A stretch of DNA of 64,000 nucleotides, from the NCBI GenBank assembly GCA_036924285.1, contig JAYKYS010000008.1, forward strand, positions 21,933,001-21,997,000. The letters run 5' to 3'. The DNA is from Asterella californica (taxonomy: Eukaryota; Streptophyta; Marchantiopsida; Marchantiales; Aytoniaceae). Below are positions 36,059-48,880 of this stretch, piece by piece. The translations under genes and the position numbers were made by a program. Positions within the stretch are counted from its first letter, which is position 1. Every line of letters starts with the position of its first letter. The notes under the pieces were generated by a model that saw only the letters and a program-made list of their open reading frames with translations, did no database searches and was not told the origin of the DNA.

Positions 36059-36465
36059 GTATGTTGGTAGGGAACTGTTATGGCCAATGCAACTCTTGGA
36101 AAAACTTGTTCATCTGTCCAAGTAGTTTATTCTCCCGCCTGAGTGGTTTGAGGTCTGATTTAGTTTCAGTAGGCTTGTAGAGTGGAGAACTTGATCCCAG
36201 TCAAAGTTTCTCTAGGATTTACACTTTTTGACACAGCCCTTAAATCCCTGCTGAGTTTGAAATTGCGCGTGGTGCTTTTGAGCTTGTTCAGGCAGAATTG
36301 GCCGTTTGTTGATTTGTGTCAAGGGTTTGTGGTGAAAAGTCAGTAACAGAGTTAGCTGACCAACAATAGATTGTCACCAGAACGCATGGTTTAATCCACG
36401 CCTATTTCTTGGGTAAGGGCTGTCTCTAGTTTCGAGATTTTTTCGTCTCGTCCTTTTTCCAACAG

Positions 36466-39400
36466 TTCTATGGAGAGCTGATGTTGAGGAGGCTGCAGTG
36501 CAGTGTCGCTCCCATGATGGATTGGACGGACAAGTACTATCGGACTTTGGCTCGCCTCATGAGTCGTTGTTCATGGCTGTACACAGAGATGGTTGTTTCA
36601 GAGACGATCGTGCACCAAGCTGAAAATCTGGTTTGTATTTCTGTTAGTTTGACCAGCGTTGTTATCGGCTTTCATACTTTCGTTATTCCGTTTAAGTTTC
36701 ACGCTCTGAAATTTTCCACCATTCTTGGAAGCATTTTCACTATGGTACTTGGTTTGTGTGAGGTGTTTAAGGAATTGAGCTGCCAGTGAAAAAGATTGAT
36801 CTACAAAAGTGTGTTAAGATATATGAGATGAAGTTTCTGTGCTTACCTCCAAGAAGTTGCTGCATATGTATATTCAGTGGGTTAGTGATGAGTATTGTGA
36901 ACAGGATAGATTTCTCGAGTACCCAGAAAGTCAACATCCAATAGCTCTTCAAATCGGTGGAAGTAATGTGGGCAATCTAGCCAAAGCGGCCCAACTTGCG
37001 AGTGCCTATGCATATGACGAGATTAATCTGAAGTGAGCAGTATTAGACTTTCCACCTTAAGGTTATCGCCTTTCGATTTTCTTTCCTGGTTTTGTTTAGT
37101 CACGCTTGTCTTGTAAAAAACTATTCTAGATTGTAAGTTCCAGCCATGTTGGTTTCAACGTGTAGGTGAACTGTCCTGTTTGCAGTTGTGGATGCCCCAG
37201 CGACAAGGTTGCGGGCCACGGTTGTTTTGGTGCAAGCCTCATGCTCAAGCCAGATGTACGTGTTTCAAGTTGTCAAGTATACGGATTTTAGAAGCTGACT
37301 AGACGAAATAGAATGGTGGTTCTCTCTTGGGAACCACCATTCTTGGGATGTAATGAAGAGTCTGGAAATGCTAAATACTGGTTTTGCATACTTAATCCTT
37401 CTTATCCCAGTGACATTAAAGTCCTCCATGCTTGACCGCACATACAATCAGTAATTCACTAGGTTTTAGTTCATCATAGTTCTTATGGTTTTTGTGGTGA
37501 TGTAATCGCTATGCAGCTTGTCGCGCAAGCAATGGCAGTTATAGCAGACAACTGCAACGTCCCTGTAACAGTAAAATGTCGTATTGGAGTTGATAGCTAC
37601 GACTCATACGAAGAATTATGTAAGCTCAGTGCTTATCTATTATTCGTCGATTTAGATGAAGTGAAATGACCTATCTTTGCTATGCCTCTAGTCACAATCG
37701 GTTCTATCAAGAACGATATTAGATAGTTAGTATGAGTATCTACCAACTCCGATTTATCTCAAACGCCGAAGGCTATGAAAAATCTTTCTTACTTGACTTT
37801 CCATTTCTGCCTTTCACCAGGCACATTCATTGAAACTGTTTCCTCGTTGTCACCAACCGTACTTTTCGTTATACACGCTCGCAAGGCTATTTTAAAGGGA
37901 TTAAGTCCTGCAGACAATCGGACAATCCCACCTCTGAGGTAAGTTTGTATTATGCATGAAGTATGTTTTCAGTGGTATATCCGTATGATCAATTTTCGAT
38001 TGGACGCATGGTGTCCCTGGGTTCATGTCACTGTTTCATGTCCTCACGCAAGTTACAGAATAGCTCTGGTGCTGATACACGACCTCATGGTTAGCTCTTA
38101 TCCACAGATACGAGTACGTATATGCTCTTATACGGGATTTTCCGCATTTGAAATTCGTACTCAATGGAGGAATTACTTCAATTTTAGAGGTTTGTTGCTT
38201 CTCCGGGCGATGTTTTTAGTTTGGATCACGTTTGGTTTGCCAGATCTTTTAGTAAGTGACAGACGCACACTCGTAGCTACGCACAAGTCCGCAGAATTAC
38301 ATGAGACATTCAGTTTACCAGTTCAACCTACCTGACTGGGGCTCGCTTATCTGTGCTTCCAGGCAAAATATGCGCTAGATAGAGGGGCTTATGGAGTTAT
38401 GATCGGCAGGGCCGCATACCACAGGCTAGTGGCTCGAATTAATATTCCTTGCATTTGACTTTACCTGTTAGGTTCGCATGTTTAACGTTCTCAGTCTCTC
38501 AGACGGAGTTTCTTCGTCTGAACATGCCTTGTAAGGTTTGGCGTAAACTAGGTAGCTTACGTCTGGTTGAAGGTCGAACTCATTAACAGTAGAAGTGGAA
38601 CACTCGGCTGTAATGTGCTTGCAGTCCATGGACCACACTCGGGAGTGCTGACCAAATTCTATATGGAGTGCCAGGTCCAGGGTTGACCCGGCGGCAGGTG
38701 TGTATCGAAAAATCGCTTGCCAGTGTTTCCTGTAGGATTCTCTTCTATCCTTCGGACACTGCTATTCTCCAGCCAGTCTGAGTTCTTCAGATGGGGATTA
38801 ATAGCTTTCTACCTTAGCTCGTACAACAGTCGTCATATAAGGTCTCAGGGGCATGTGCTGACACCACCTTTACACTGCCCAGTTTCCTTGTCAGATATCG
38901 GATATGTACATGAAAATTTGTCCTTCGTAATCTCTTTCTGCGTCACTATTGTGCTTCCTTGTATTTACCTTAGTTCAACTTCTTTCTTGGTTTCCTTTTA
39001 TGTGCGTACGTATCTGTCTCCGTATTCAAAAGGGAACTTCGGAACTGCTTGCACCCAAATCACGCGTTACTCTGCACATTTTGCACGGAAAAGGTAGTCC
39101 CATAACTGCGTCTCAGCGTTTATCAACTTTTGCAGATTCTAGAACAATATGCGGTTTACGCAGACTCAACTATAGGAGAGTATGGTCCTCACAGACCCAA
39201 CATCAGAACTGTGGTTAAGGTAACTTTCTGGCTCTGAGGTACTCGATAGTAACGAATCACTGAACAGTAACGAGTTTTAAGGCCAATCTATTATTACCCT
39301 TCCTTGCCCTTCGTCTTGTCTCATTTTCGTATTATTGGGTATGCTTCTTCGCTTTCTAATGTACCCGGTCTTCGATCAGTTGGTCTTCCTAGCTTTACAG

Positions 39401-40031
39401 ATTTTCAGTAATCTCATCCTTCTTAATAACTACATGTCTTTCTGGACTCTCGGTAGTTTCTTGGCCTAGCCGGCAATAAAACAACTTTCTTTTTTCTGCA
39501 TGGGACTTAGGAGTGAGTCGGGAATTTGACTACATTTCCCTGTTTGATTCCAGCCTTTGCTTAATCTCTTTCACGCCGAACCCGGAGCATCGCGATGGCG
39601 CCGAGCTGTTGATGAAACCCTCCGCGTGCGAAAGGTAAGATCCAGTTATCTTACGGAGATTGCAGCACATGCTTCCTGCCGAGTTTTTCTGTGACTTTTT
39701 GGCCGTGTCTGTGGCCTTTGTTTCATTTTCCGCATGTCTCAGAATTTGTTTAGATTTTTAAGTTCTTGTCTCGCATTTCCTTTGTGTTAATTACCCTGCT
39801 TACTTTGTCAGAACAATTGCTGTGCAGACTGTACAGGGGATTCTCGAAGGGACTTTGCAAGTACTTCCTGATTCTGTACTTGACGCACCACCCCCTGTCC
39901 CCAATATGCCTGATGATTCGTTAGTATGGCGAATGGCGGAGTTACCGAGGACTCCAAGGTTTTTGGACGTATCGTCTTCAAGGATGACTATAGATCGACC
40001 TGAACTGCTGCAAGAGGTTGCATGTACATAG
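36466..40031 (+). CDS. DUSA: tRNA-dihydrouridine synthase, DusA type
   Basis: This flavoenzyme reduces specific uridines to dihydrouridine in the tRNA D-loop. Exons are 36466-36630, 36905-37032, 37186-37255, 37517-37619, 37821-37938, 38108-38189, 38363-38424, 38625-38697, 39136-39219, 39554-39634 and 39828-40031. The phases agree throughout. Motifs in order are SVAPMMDWTDKYYR (FMN-site start diagnostic of DusA), LQIGGSN, INLNCGCPSDKV with the catalytic Cys, VKCRIGVD, IHARKA, LNGGI and GVMIGRAAY (FMN phosphate loop). The C-terminal PDSVLDAPPP matches plant homologues. The intron after exon 7 appears to use a GC donor (CAG|GCTAGT), the only choice that keeps phase. Start is ATG 36481 or an upstream exon. 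The gene is convergent with the EFHC1-like gene. Confidence 0.92.
37310..37343. other. 13-bp perfect hairpin in a Dus intron
   Basis: AGAATGGTGGTTC (37310-37322) and its exact complement (37331-37343) are separated by 8 nt, within the intron between 37255 and 37517. It could be a small foldback remnant or an RNA hairpin. There is no evidence of function. Confidence 0.7.
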
Positions 40032-40954
40032 ATTATTCCAAGTCAAAGACAGGACATTGATAGTTATGAAAGCTCTTGTTTCCCTGCGTCATATGTAAGT
40101 CCGGTTTGGGATTGCCTCTCTGTGTCTGAGGTCGTTATTTGTTCGATCCTCCTCTGTAAACAGTTCCACTGGGCTCTATATGTGTTTGTTTTGCCAGACA
40201 GTTTGCAGTTTGGAGTTTAGGAGCCCGAGGGTTAATCATGTCTTTTCTATGGACTGAGTACGATGCATCTTGTTAGTCATATTCAACGTGGGGGTATGTG
40301 TTCGGGGTATAATCACATCGTAAGCTTATGTAACTTTTGTTTAAGGGTTCAGATGAGAAATATTCTTCTGCGAACAAAACAAGGACCAGGGGTTCATTTC
40401 CCTCTCGAACAGCATGGACAAAAGATATCCAGCAACAACTCAATGACTAACATAAGTTGGCTGCCGAATTGTCCATCTGGCACATCCTTCGGTTACAAAC
40501 CATTGGCTAACTTCACTTAGCAAGTTAGTGCACATTCGGCCCCTATTTGCTACTCCCTATGTACTATGCCGGGTTACTTGCGGGTTACCTATGCACTAGA
40601 GAGTGGTCGTTGATAGAATCTGCCACTCTTGACGAATGAATATAAGTTTGGCCGCCGAATGAAGGAAACTCCAGCCAATATGAAAGGGGAGAGTATAGAA
40701 CGATTGTTTCCAATATTTGGGGTAGCTAAAGAGTACCAGTTGTTGTGGGGAGTATGCAACCGTACTGTTCCTACCCATCTGATATTGTAGCAAATTTGAG
40801 GAACTCGTCTAACAACGCAGGTTGCCGCAGTGTTGATGTCATTCACTGGGACGCAACATCATGTGGTTCAGCAGTGTCTGTCCATCATATCGTCCGTGCA
40901 GGGCCGCTAAGATCACCCTGATCTCTCGATGAAGCTTTTCAGAAGTGATTGCAG

Positions 40955-41140
40955 GTCTTCGAATTCGGAACCCACCGTACCACAGTTCCGTTCAAGAGTG
41001 ATCAGTTCATGCTGGTTCAACCTCAATCCCGCCCTCGCCAGAAGGTTGCCTACGGGCTCCTTACTGTTATCAAGGGGAACCCTAAATGGATAGACAGAGA
41101 GATCGTATTCAGTAATGGCGATTCGTTGTTAAACAAGCAT
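40955..41140 (+). CDS. Exon-like open stretch between two convergent genes
   Basis: Exactly 62 codons lie between an acceptor (GATTGCAG|GTC) and a donor (CAT|GTAGGT), phase 0 at both ends. The peptide reads VFEFGTHRTTVPF at its start and AYGLLTVIKGNPKW in the middle, with reasonable composition. I recognise no family and found no partner exons. It lies between the 3' ends of Dus and the EFHC1-like gene, so it may be a remnant. Confidence 0.25.
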
Positions 41141-41318
41141 GTAGGTAGCTGCTCAGCCACTCAAAACAGGACAAGGTAGTGTTCACCATTACAGTCCATT
41201 GGATTTTCTTGTTAGTATCTTTGTGTGTTTGGTATTTTCACAAAACAATTCTGCTGGTTGCAGCATTCAGGGATTTCCCATCCAAGGGCATATGCGATTC
41301 ATCGTCTTGGAGAGAAAC

Positions 41319-44300
41319 TTACACGTTGGGGCTGCTTGGCCGTGACATTCCAGGGCTTTCGCAGTGAAGGTTGGAATCAGGAATCTTTTTCTTCAAATCA
41401 GCTTTGATATCAGCCGGGAGTGCCCTCAGTTGGTCTTCAGCCTGAGAAAAACACACCGATGTAACCCTGGAACGATTCAGTAGGTACTGATGGCAGAATT
41501 TCCCTCCCAAGTCCAGGAAGCTAGACACGGATATGAGTATGCACAGTAAAAACGACTCTGATTCTCCATTTCGGAAGCACGAAGGATAGGTATAGGAGGT
41601 ACAGTTGAAATGTACTGTAAACAACGTAATGCAGCGGCCTTCAGCATCACGCTTTACCAAAACAATTTAGGGAGTATGAAGCTAAACAAATGTTCATGAT
41701 CGATCTCGAAAGGAAAACATCAGGTGCCCCCGGAAAAATACCCATTGGGTGAAGGTAACCGAAAAACATAAAAACAAGACAGCGGAGATTATTTACTTTC
41801 TTTATGCAGGATATTCAATTTTAGGATCATTTTTCCAAGAGTCGTGGTGAGCTGTAACATACTTTTCTGCGGACTACGGCGAAGTCAGCCACCAGGAACT
41901 GATCCTTGTTCTCCTCCATGAACTTGAGAGTCCACTCGTCAGCCTTGATCAAATCAAAGAGGCGATCATGTAGTTCTATCCTTGCGCCCACGTAAAAGTC
42001 TTGTGGCATGTATGCTTGAAGAGTTCCAGGCTTTCGGAGAGATGGTTGACGGTGCATGTAACGGCCGTTGACCACTCCAGCATTACGAGCTGGTGGCTCG
42101 AAAACAGACAATGAATCATCCTCCAGATAAAACTGTGGCGGAAGCAAAAACACAGGCACATGAGTTCGCGTTGACATGCTGTTTAAAGCACTGCCAGAGT
42201 TCAGCAGTAGCATAAAAATAAACTAACGAGACCTCCAGTGCAAAGAAAGCTTGTCAAGAAAGGGGTTAGTTATCATGATTGACACCTTCAACGTCAAAGT
42301 TAGTAAAAAGCCTCGTTGTACAAGTGAGAACTCTTGAAACACCTGTACTTAATGCCAAAGAAGGAGCAGATTCCGGAAATGACGCTGTACGGTATCGGCG
42401 AAAACCACTGAGCCATTCATACTTACTTGGAAAACGAAGAACCTTGTTTTGTCGACTGGAGATACCCAGTGGTTTGCATCCTCCGCCATTTTGCAAGCGA
42501 AGCACAAAACCTGAGGAAGGAAAACGAGCAATTCTAGTCACTGCTCGATCGGTGGCGGTCGTATGAAACTTAGACCTTTCTCCTACTGTCAAGCTCGCAG
42601 AGATCATTCTGACTAAAGTGTACATTTGGACCCCCAGCTAGATTCTAGTGGTAGTCATGAGTTTCAAACTGTGAAGACTCTCGCCCACTGTTACGTGCTT
42701 TGACGACACAGGATGGATCCATAACGCCGACCTTTCCGCCGTTATTCATCATCTTGAAGAAATCTTTTGGCCATGATCTTGGCATTAGATGAATGACGTT
42801 CATCATGCTGTCTTCCTCCGTTCCCCATCCATTGTGCGGCGGTACTTCCATCCTGGCCAACAGCGGCGTTGGTTCCTGCATGTATGAAAAGCAAGTAAAT
42901 GGACGGCTCCCTGGTGATATAAAACGGACAAACTGGGCAACTACATTCTTTCGTTCGAGTAATGTAAAATCTTTCTCAAGGTTGCCGTGTCACTCTTTAC
43001 TATTCCGTTACCATGTTTCTTAGTTGTTCCAAGCGGCCGGGGGCTCTTGCGTTTTGTGAACGTCCCAAACGTACAGAAATAAGAAGTATTTCTTAGAGAA
43101 CAATATGAGAGCATAACTGAGAAATATGACTCAAGGAATTTGTACCGCTGAGAATTTCAAACAACAATAACCATTTGCACAAGGTTCATATAAAGTCTGG
43201 CGTTGGAAGTTTAAAAGTACGAGTACTATGATGTTCACAGACTGGGTGACTGGATGTTAGGCTACCTGGACGTCCACAGGCATGATCATATCGTCTGTAT
43301 AACCATACTTCGTCTTATAGTAGTTTTTAGTGAAATCGTCAGCGTCGTGAAGCAGCATATCACGGCCCCATACTTTCACGTAGCTTCCGATCATCAAGTC
43401 CGTATCCTTGTAACATTCTTCTTTTGGTTTTTGATACATCATCGTCTTTGATCCTGTTTAGGTCCACCAGAGTGGTGAAGTGCATGGAGGATACTTCGTC
43501 CCTGAGAAATTATACCGATTCTAGAGGGAGAACTCTTCACTCACAAACCCCAAGGCCAGTCTCGGAGGTTCTTTGGAAGGCGAGGAACAGCTAATCCAAG
43601 TACTTTTTTGTACTTTACTGCGCATCACAACCTTTGAAGCTGATAGTTTCTAATTCCTGATGGTATCTAAAAGATACACTGTTGATCTTATTGTTTGTGC
43701 TGGTATCATTTCGACGAAAGGATGACCTTGATATATCTTTGACATTATTGAGTTGACGTCACTCACATAAATTTTAGATATCACTTGTGATATATGCATA
43801 TACTTTTCTGTTCCTTCGTCCGCATGTAGAATTCTTGAGTTGATGTGTTGGATAAGGTTAGACTCCGATAGAGCGACCTTACCTAGGAGCTCGTCAGGAA
43901 GTACTTTCGGTAGCCGACCCCGCCTAAGCAGCATCGGGAATGGAGCTCTTCCGCCGTTTCGCTCCTGAATTTCAACAATCTCGACTGTGTCGTCCCCCAA
44001 GAAGTAGTGGAAGACCTGATTGATATTTCACACGGTTCAGTAGCTCACATTAAACCAATGAAACGTCCAGGATGAAATTAATGATTAATTCAACGTCCAG
44101 CTCAGCTTGAACGCAAATCATTGACTCGCCTATGGGCACGCCATTCCTCGCTGACAGACTTAGTTACATACATTGACATAACTAACTTATCAGGTGTGGA
44201 ATTCGGGTTAATCAAGTTCTGCGCGATTTGTGAAACTGCGGTATTTCATATGTTGTTGGATAGCCAACGAAAGAATAGCCCAGAGCTTACGTATGGTCTG

Positions 44301-46135
44301 CGAGCTCCATAGATATTTTCACGATCGTCCCAGAGACAGAAGAACCGTAAGACTTTCCCATCCAGCTCCAAGAACTGTTTCGCAGCATAGTCCTTGACTT
44401 CATGTGTGATAACTTTCGTCAAACTCTTGCGATAATCCACCAGTGGTTCTCCTGGGTAAGTGACTTCTTCCTTACCCAGATCATACCCATACTTAAGCAG
44501 GAATCTCTGCAGTTGTTCACAGTTAGGGGTGCAAAGTTAGTCGGAACCAAGAGAAATGAAACAGCAAAGATTCTTTCAGTGTTACAATTCAAAGATAGCT
44601 AAGTGTAATTGTGCAAGGCAAAACCTTGAAGCAAACGTTACCACCGATGTTGCTTATAAACGTTAACTGAAACTAACCACGGATCTACATGCGTGACTCA
44701 AACTTTCCCTACAGATAGCAGAAAAACTTCTCTGAAAGGGGAAGGAGAAATTAAAACCCTCGTGAAGGTATCACACGAGACGATGTGGAACCGATGGCCA
44801 TATATCAGGATGTCTTTCCCGCAAACGAAGTCTTTGATCCCAATAAGGGCACCTTGCCCGTCCGGGACTTTAAGCCTTTTAAGAAACATCCCCTGTTTGA
44901 GAATTGAACCCGAATATCAGAAAATTGTACCTAAGTACATAACGACAAGTTTCCTGGCATCTTGGTCAACCAAAGGTCTTGAAGCAAGCGATTCACGTTA
45001 GCCCCTACTTCATGGTTGCATTGAAGGCAACATGTACTCATTGTGCTAACGTCGCTCGCGTTTATCGTTATGTTATCGTTATATGATTCCATAGTATTCA
45101 TGATTCCATTACTCATTGATTGGTTTCGGCGCATTGGTTTGTTACCTGTAAAATGCCGCTATTGTCTTGCCTTGGTTCCTGTCCGTCGTCAGGGTTTTAC
45201 AGCAGTCAAAACAAGTGGGTTTAGAATCAAAGTTATAAGCTTCGATTAATTGACTTAGGTTCTTCCCTCCTGGGAAGTACACGGGATTATTGCTGTTGGC
45301 AGCAGTAGATTTTCACATAGTGCTACTCTCGACGAAATTTGGCTATATCTGAACGTGTCAAGAAACAGTTAATACGTGTTTCTGATGAAGAAGTGCCAAG
45401 TCCAGATGATATTCTTACGTCCAAACATGCATATCTGGTCTAACTTCGGAGCACTGCCAGTATCCAACATCCTCAAGACAACATGATCTCTTACCCCAAT
45501 GTGTACGGTGCCGTCCGCCAGGTAGTAGTAGAGTGTACACTTGCGGACCCTCATATTTTCGTCACGACGCTCACCTATTCCTTCCTTGAAATAAGCGTAG
45601 AAGCGTAGAACCTGCGTGCATACCGTCACGAGAGGAAGCCGAAGTGTTAACTGGAAGTTAGCTCCTGGGCCAGGAATGCTGTCGACATTCCCGTCGGCGC
45701 TACGATGCTGCAGAAGGAGGAAAGTAACATGCCAATTCGGTGCCGTAGCTGTGAGTTACCCTGGTTGAAGTGTATTGCACCCACTGCTAAAGTCTTTCTA
45801 AATGGACTCGTGTTTCGAGAAGTATGAAACAGTATGGGATTAATTACCCTTTTGTCAAACTTAAGCCATTGAGGTTGGGGGCCGCTCGATTTGTCGGTGC
45901 AGGCGTCACAGGCACCGCTGTTGTCGTAGTTTTCTTCAGTGTCATTGTGCTCAATTTTGACCTGAGTTCTCGTCGGAGTCACTGAGGGTGGGTAGCCCTT
46001 GTATATGTCTAGTCGGGTGGTCGACCAGGGAGGATGTCCTCCTTGACCCCGCACAGCTGCTCTGTAGTCCAGAGACCTGACCTCTGGATAGCCATCATTG
46101 AAATTCAAGTTCTGCGGCTTCTTCCGCGGTTGCTC
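41319..46135 (-). CDS. EFHC1: EFHC1/Rib72-like DM10-domain ciliary protein (5' end not found)
   Basis: EFHC1 and algal Rib72 line the inside of ciliary doublet microtubules. Minus-strand exons are 46135-45848, 45611-45495, 45178-45146, 44892-44758, 44506-44291, 44015-43883, 43453-43266, 42875-42732, 42510-42427, 42132-41863 and 41441-41319. All are in phase and give 576 visible residues. Three DM10 domains are evident: from [13 protein letters not shown], from [14 protein letters not shown] and from NNGGKVLCFACK, each followed by a YY/HYFL..D(G)T or FYLEDDSLS strand and a GR/GHRF-type hairpin. One exon is only 33 nt ([11 protein letters not shown]), exactly the EP..NSG.xQ motif of DM10. The exon ending at 42732 uses an unusual donor, GTCGGC. 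The protein ends about 40 residues after the third DM10, so the C-terminal EF-hand region of the animal homologue (about 640 aa) is absent. The first exon upstream of 46135 was not identified. Confidence 0.92.
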
Positions 46136-48425
46136 CTGTCAAGATTCATGCACAGATATCTGTGAATTTGTGTGTCTAGTTCGCAATGAGCCTATGATTT
46201 TTTGGTTAAGTCTAAGTCGATTCTTAGTCTACGGGGAGGTAAAGGGGTTCGGAGTAGTTCCAGAGCGGTAAATCGGTAAAGCGAGTACGTAGGCAAAGCA
46301 GCATGTGGCGGGCGATTATAACAGGGTAATAAACTTTAGCTTATACAGCATGTTATTCAAGAGGGGCCTTGCAATTTGCAAACTGGACGACTTCTGAGTC
46401 GTAATTGCTAAGATCCTGATTGGTGCTAAACCTTCCCTGCAGAGCAAGCGATAATACGGACAGCTTTGCTACATTCTCTTCAGCATTGTCAGGAATGTTC
46501 ATCCTCCTAGTTCATCACTAACTCCAGAGTTCGCTGTTGAAAGACGACCAAATCAGAAGGGAAACGAGCCAGAGCAGAGTGAATACCGGGGGATGCACGA
46601 ATGTGTATGCAGGGAGATCCATGATTACGACTCCTCACGGGCGGAGAGAATAAGTCGACGAGCACGTGTAGAGCCACTGGAGTAGAAATGGTTAGAACAC
46701 CTGCCAAGGGGAGGACCGCCTGCTGAGCAGGCCGGGATCGAGAGGGTGGTGCCAGTAGGATTTGACCATAGAGCACGAGGAGGAAGGATTGCGAAAGACT
46801 GGAAGTTGGAAGTTGTTGCGCGGGGTGCTGCTTGGCCACCACCGACGTTTACCTTTCACCGTCTGTTTGTAAATCGCCGTGAAGATGCTCCTTTGCACTC
46901 GGTACCACTTAGGAGGCAACTGTTCACACTTCCACCTTGGTCACCAATCACGATCGATTCGCGTTCCCACGGCCTAGGAATCACACAACTGCTTTCATGT
47001 AGCAAACCTGTCCATTTCTCGTCAGTTTTGAAGGTGAGTTGTCCACAAAAGAACGACACCGGTACTCTGCTACTTGTCGCAATTGCCGGGGCGCAGTCTG
47101 TAACTCCACCGGACACCATCTGTCAGTTCCGCATATGTTGAGGATCAGTTACAGTACTAACTGCAAAGTCCATTCACGCGATTCAGTCGAAGCCGCCCGC
47201 GTACGCTTGAAAGATGGTAAATATGAAACTACCATTACTATGTTACTTGACAATCTTCACCTACATTCTTGTACCCTCCTTGAAACATAGTTCGAAATTT
47301 GAAACATCAGGCCGCCTCAGGCGATGATGCAGCACCATGCTGGAAATCTGTCAATTCTTTTACCTCAAGACAAAGAATATCGAAGGCGAGTTGTGTTTGG
47401 CGGCGGGTACTCATCCGCGGATTCAGTTCTTACTGCAAACAAGCGAAAGTAAAAATCTGGAAGGTCATTCGAAGATCCAGTCATTCAGTTAAAGTTCACC
47501 CAATGTCATGCAGTCGAACCACCTGACTGTTACGGAGACTTCGGAGCCCCTACTTGTTGCCTACTGTACATGTCAGACCACTGCACAGAGACGCAAGGCT
47601 AATGAACCATTCAGAGAAGGACGGCAAAAGTGCTTGTCATCTTGCGGTCTCCACCACTCGAGCGATGTGACTGTTTTGAGCCCTCCCGACGTCAGCTCTT
47701 TTGACGTTTGAGACAGGTTCGATCCGAGATCCGAATGAAAGGCTCTCAAGAGTCAAGAGCCAAGACATTCACTATTCTCCAGCTGCTGCCTGAAGTGGGC
47801 GGTTACCTGTTCCTGCACACCGCAACCTCCACCTGCATCAGACTGGAGTCATTGGACAAGAAAGGGAAATGCTAAATGCGGTATCCGGTTCATCAAGTCG
47901 AACCGACTACCTACTGGAGATGCGGATCAGCCGAACCCAGAGGATGGGAGGAATGAATACAAGAAAGGGCAAGGTATGAGGACCAGGAACCCATGATGTG
48001 CCCGTGGTGACGTGGAAACCGAACTAATGACATTGCGGTATCCGGTCGTCAGGCTCGGTGGTTTACATTTGCTTATCTACTCTCCGCGCTTCCGCTCTCA
48101 GGGGCCCTCCACGTGACCCAAAACGTGGCAGAGTCCACGTCTGGGCCATGGAGGGCCGGTAAACACGATTTGCAGCGAATCTCTGGAGTTGCACTTTGGC
48201 TTTCCCTCCGGCCATCCCACTTTCTCTTGAAACCATAGTGGACTAAACGATCGGCTCCTCCGAAAAGGTGTGTCCGAACGAGAGCCGCAGGGTTTAAAGA
48301 AGTCTTTTCTTCAGTAAAAGAAGTAGCAAACAACGCGCTGGAGTAATACTATCAGAAAAGGAAAAGAGAGTGAAGATGGTATAGTACTTTTCTGGACGAA
48401 TATATTTTCACGACGTTTAGCACCC
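46136..48425. other. Upstream of EFHC1-like gene; no supported gene
   Basis: This region must contain the missing first exon of the EFHC1-like gene, but no candidate with family similarity stands out. A minus-strand frame starting at an ATG near 46502 (MNIPDNAEENVAKL) is open for about 49 codons and is a weak possibility. Several 75-130-codon frames overlap on both strands between 46.5 and 47.7 kb without motifs. Confidence 0.35.
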
Positions 48426-48871
48426 AGAAATTTGTTTGATCGCCCCCTAGTAGGTTTGTTGTGCTTTATCACACCCTTCTAATGATGTAATATTTTATCA
48501 TACCTTGCACTCGTTATGCAAAGTAGTTCATCATTTCACATATTCGACCCCAATATGTTTGTTAACTTGATCACACCTTTTTTTAACGATATATTGTATT
48601 GTTTGATGTATTGGTTATGGACGATAAAACCATCATTTTATCACGTCATTCATCGTTTCACTACCTCTAGTCGTGACTAAATATTTGTTTCATTCAATTA
48701 ATTTCAACCACGAAATACACGTCGTTGAAGTGTGGAGTCTAACATATTAGTGACATGAAAAAGTGACTGGTTTCACTATCTATAACCATCGACGATCAAA
48801 TAATACATCGTTAAGAAGGGTGATATCAAGCATAAAATACATACTAGAGATATGATAAAGCAAATTGCGGT
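48426..48871. mobile_element. MITE copy E
   Basis: The left end reads AGAAATTTGTTTGATCGCCC, followed by further (T)TTATCACACCC motifs. The right end, ATGATAAAGCAAATTGCG, is the inverted counterpart. The flanks TTAGCACCC (48417-48425) and TTAACACCC (48872-48880) match at 8 of 9 positions. It is more diverged than copies A and B and lies 41 kb away from the others. Confidence 0.75.
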
Positions 48872-48880
48872 TTAACACCC

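Noticed and set aside
46507..47141. Several 75-130-codon frames on both strands
   Set aside because: They mirror each other in overlapping positions without family signal. One could hide the missing EFHC1-like first exon, but none could be shown to.
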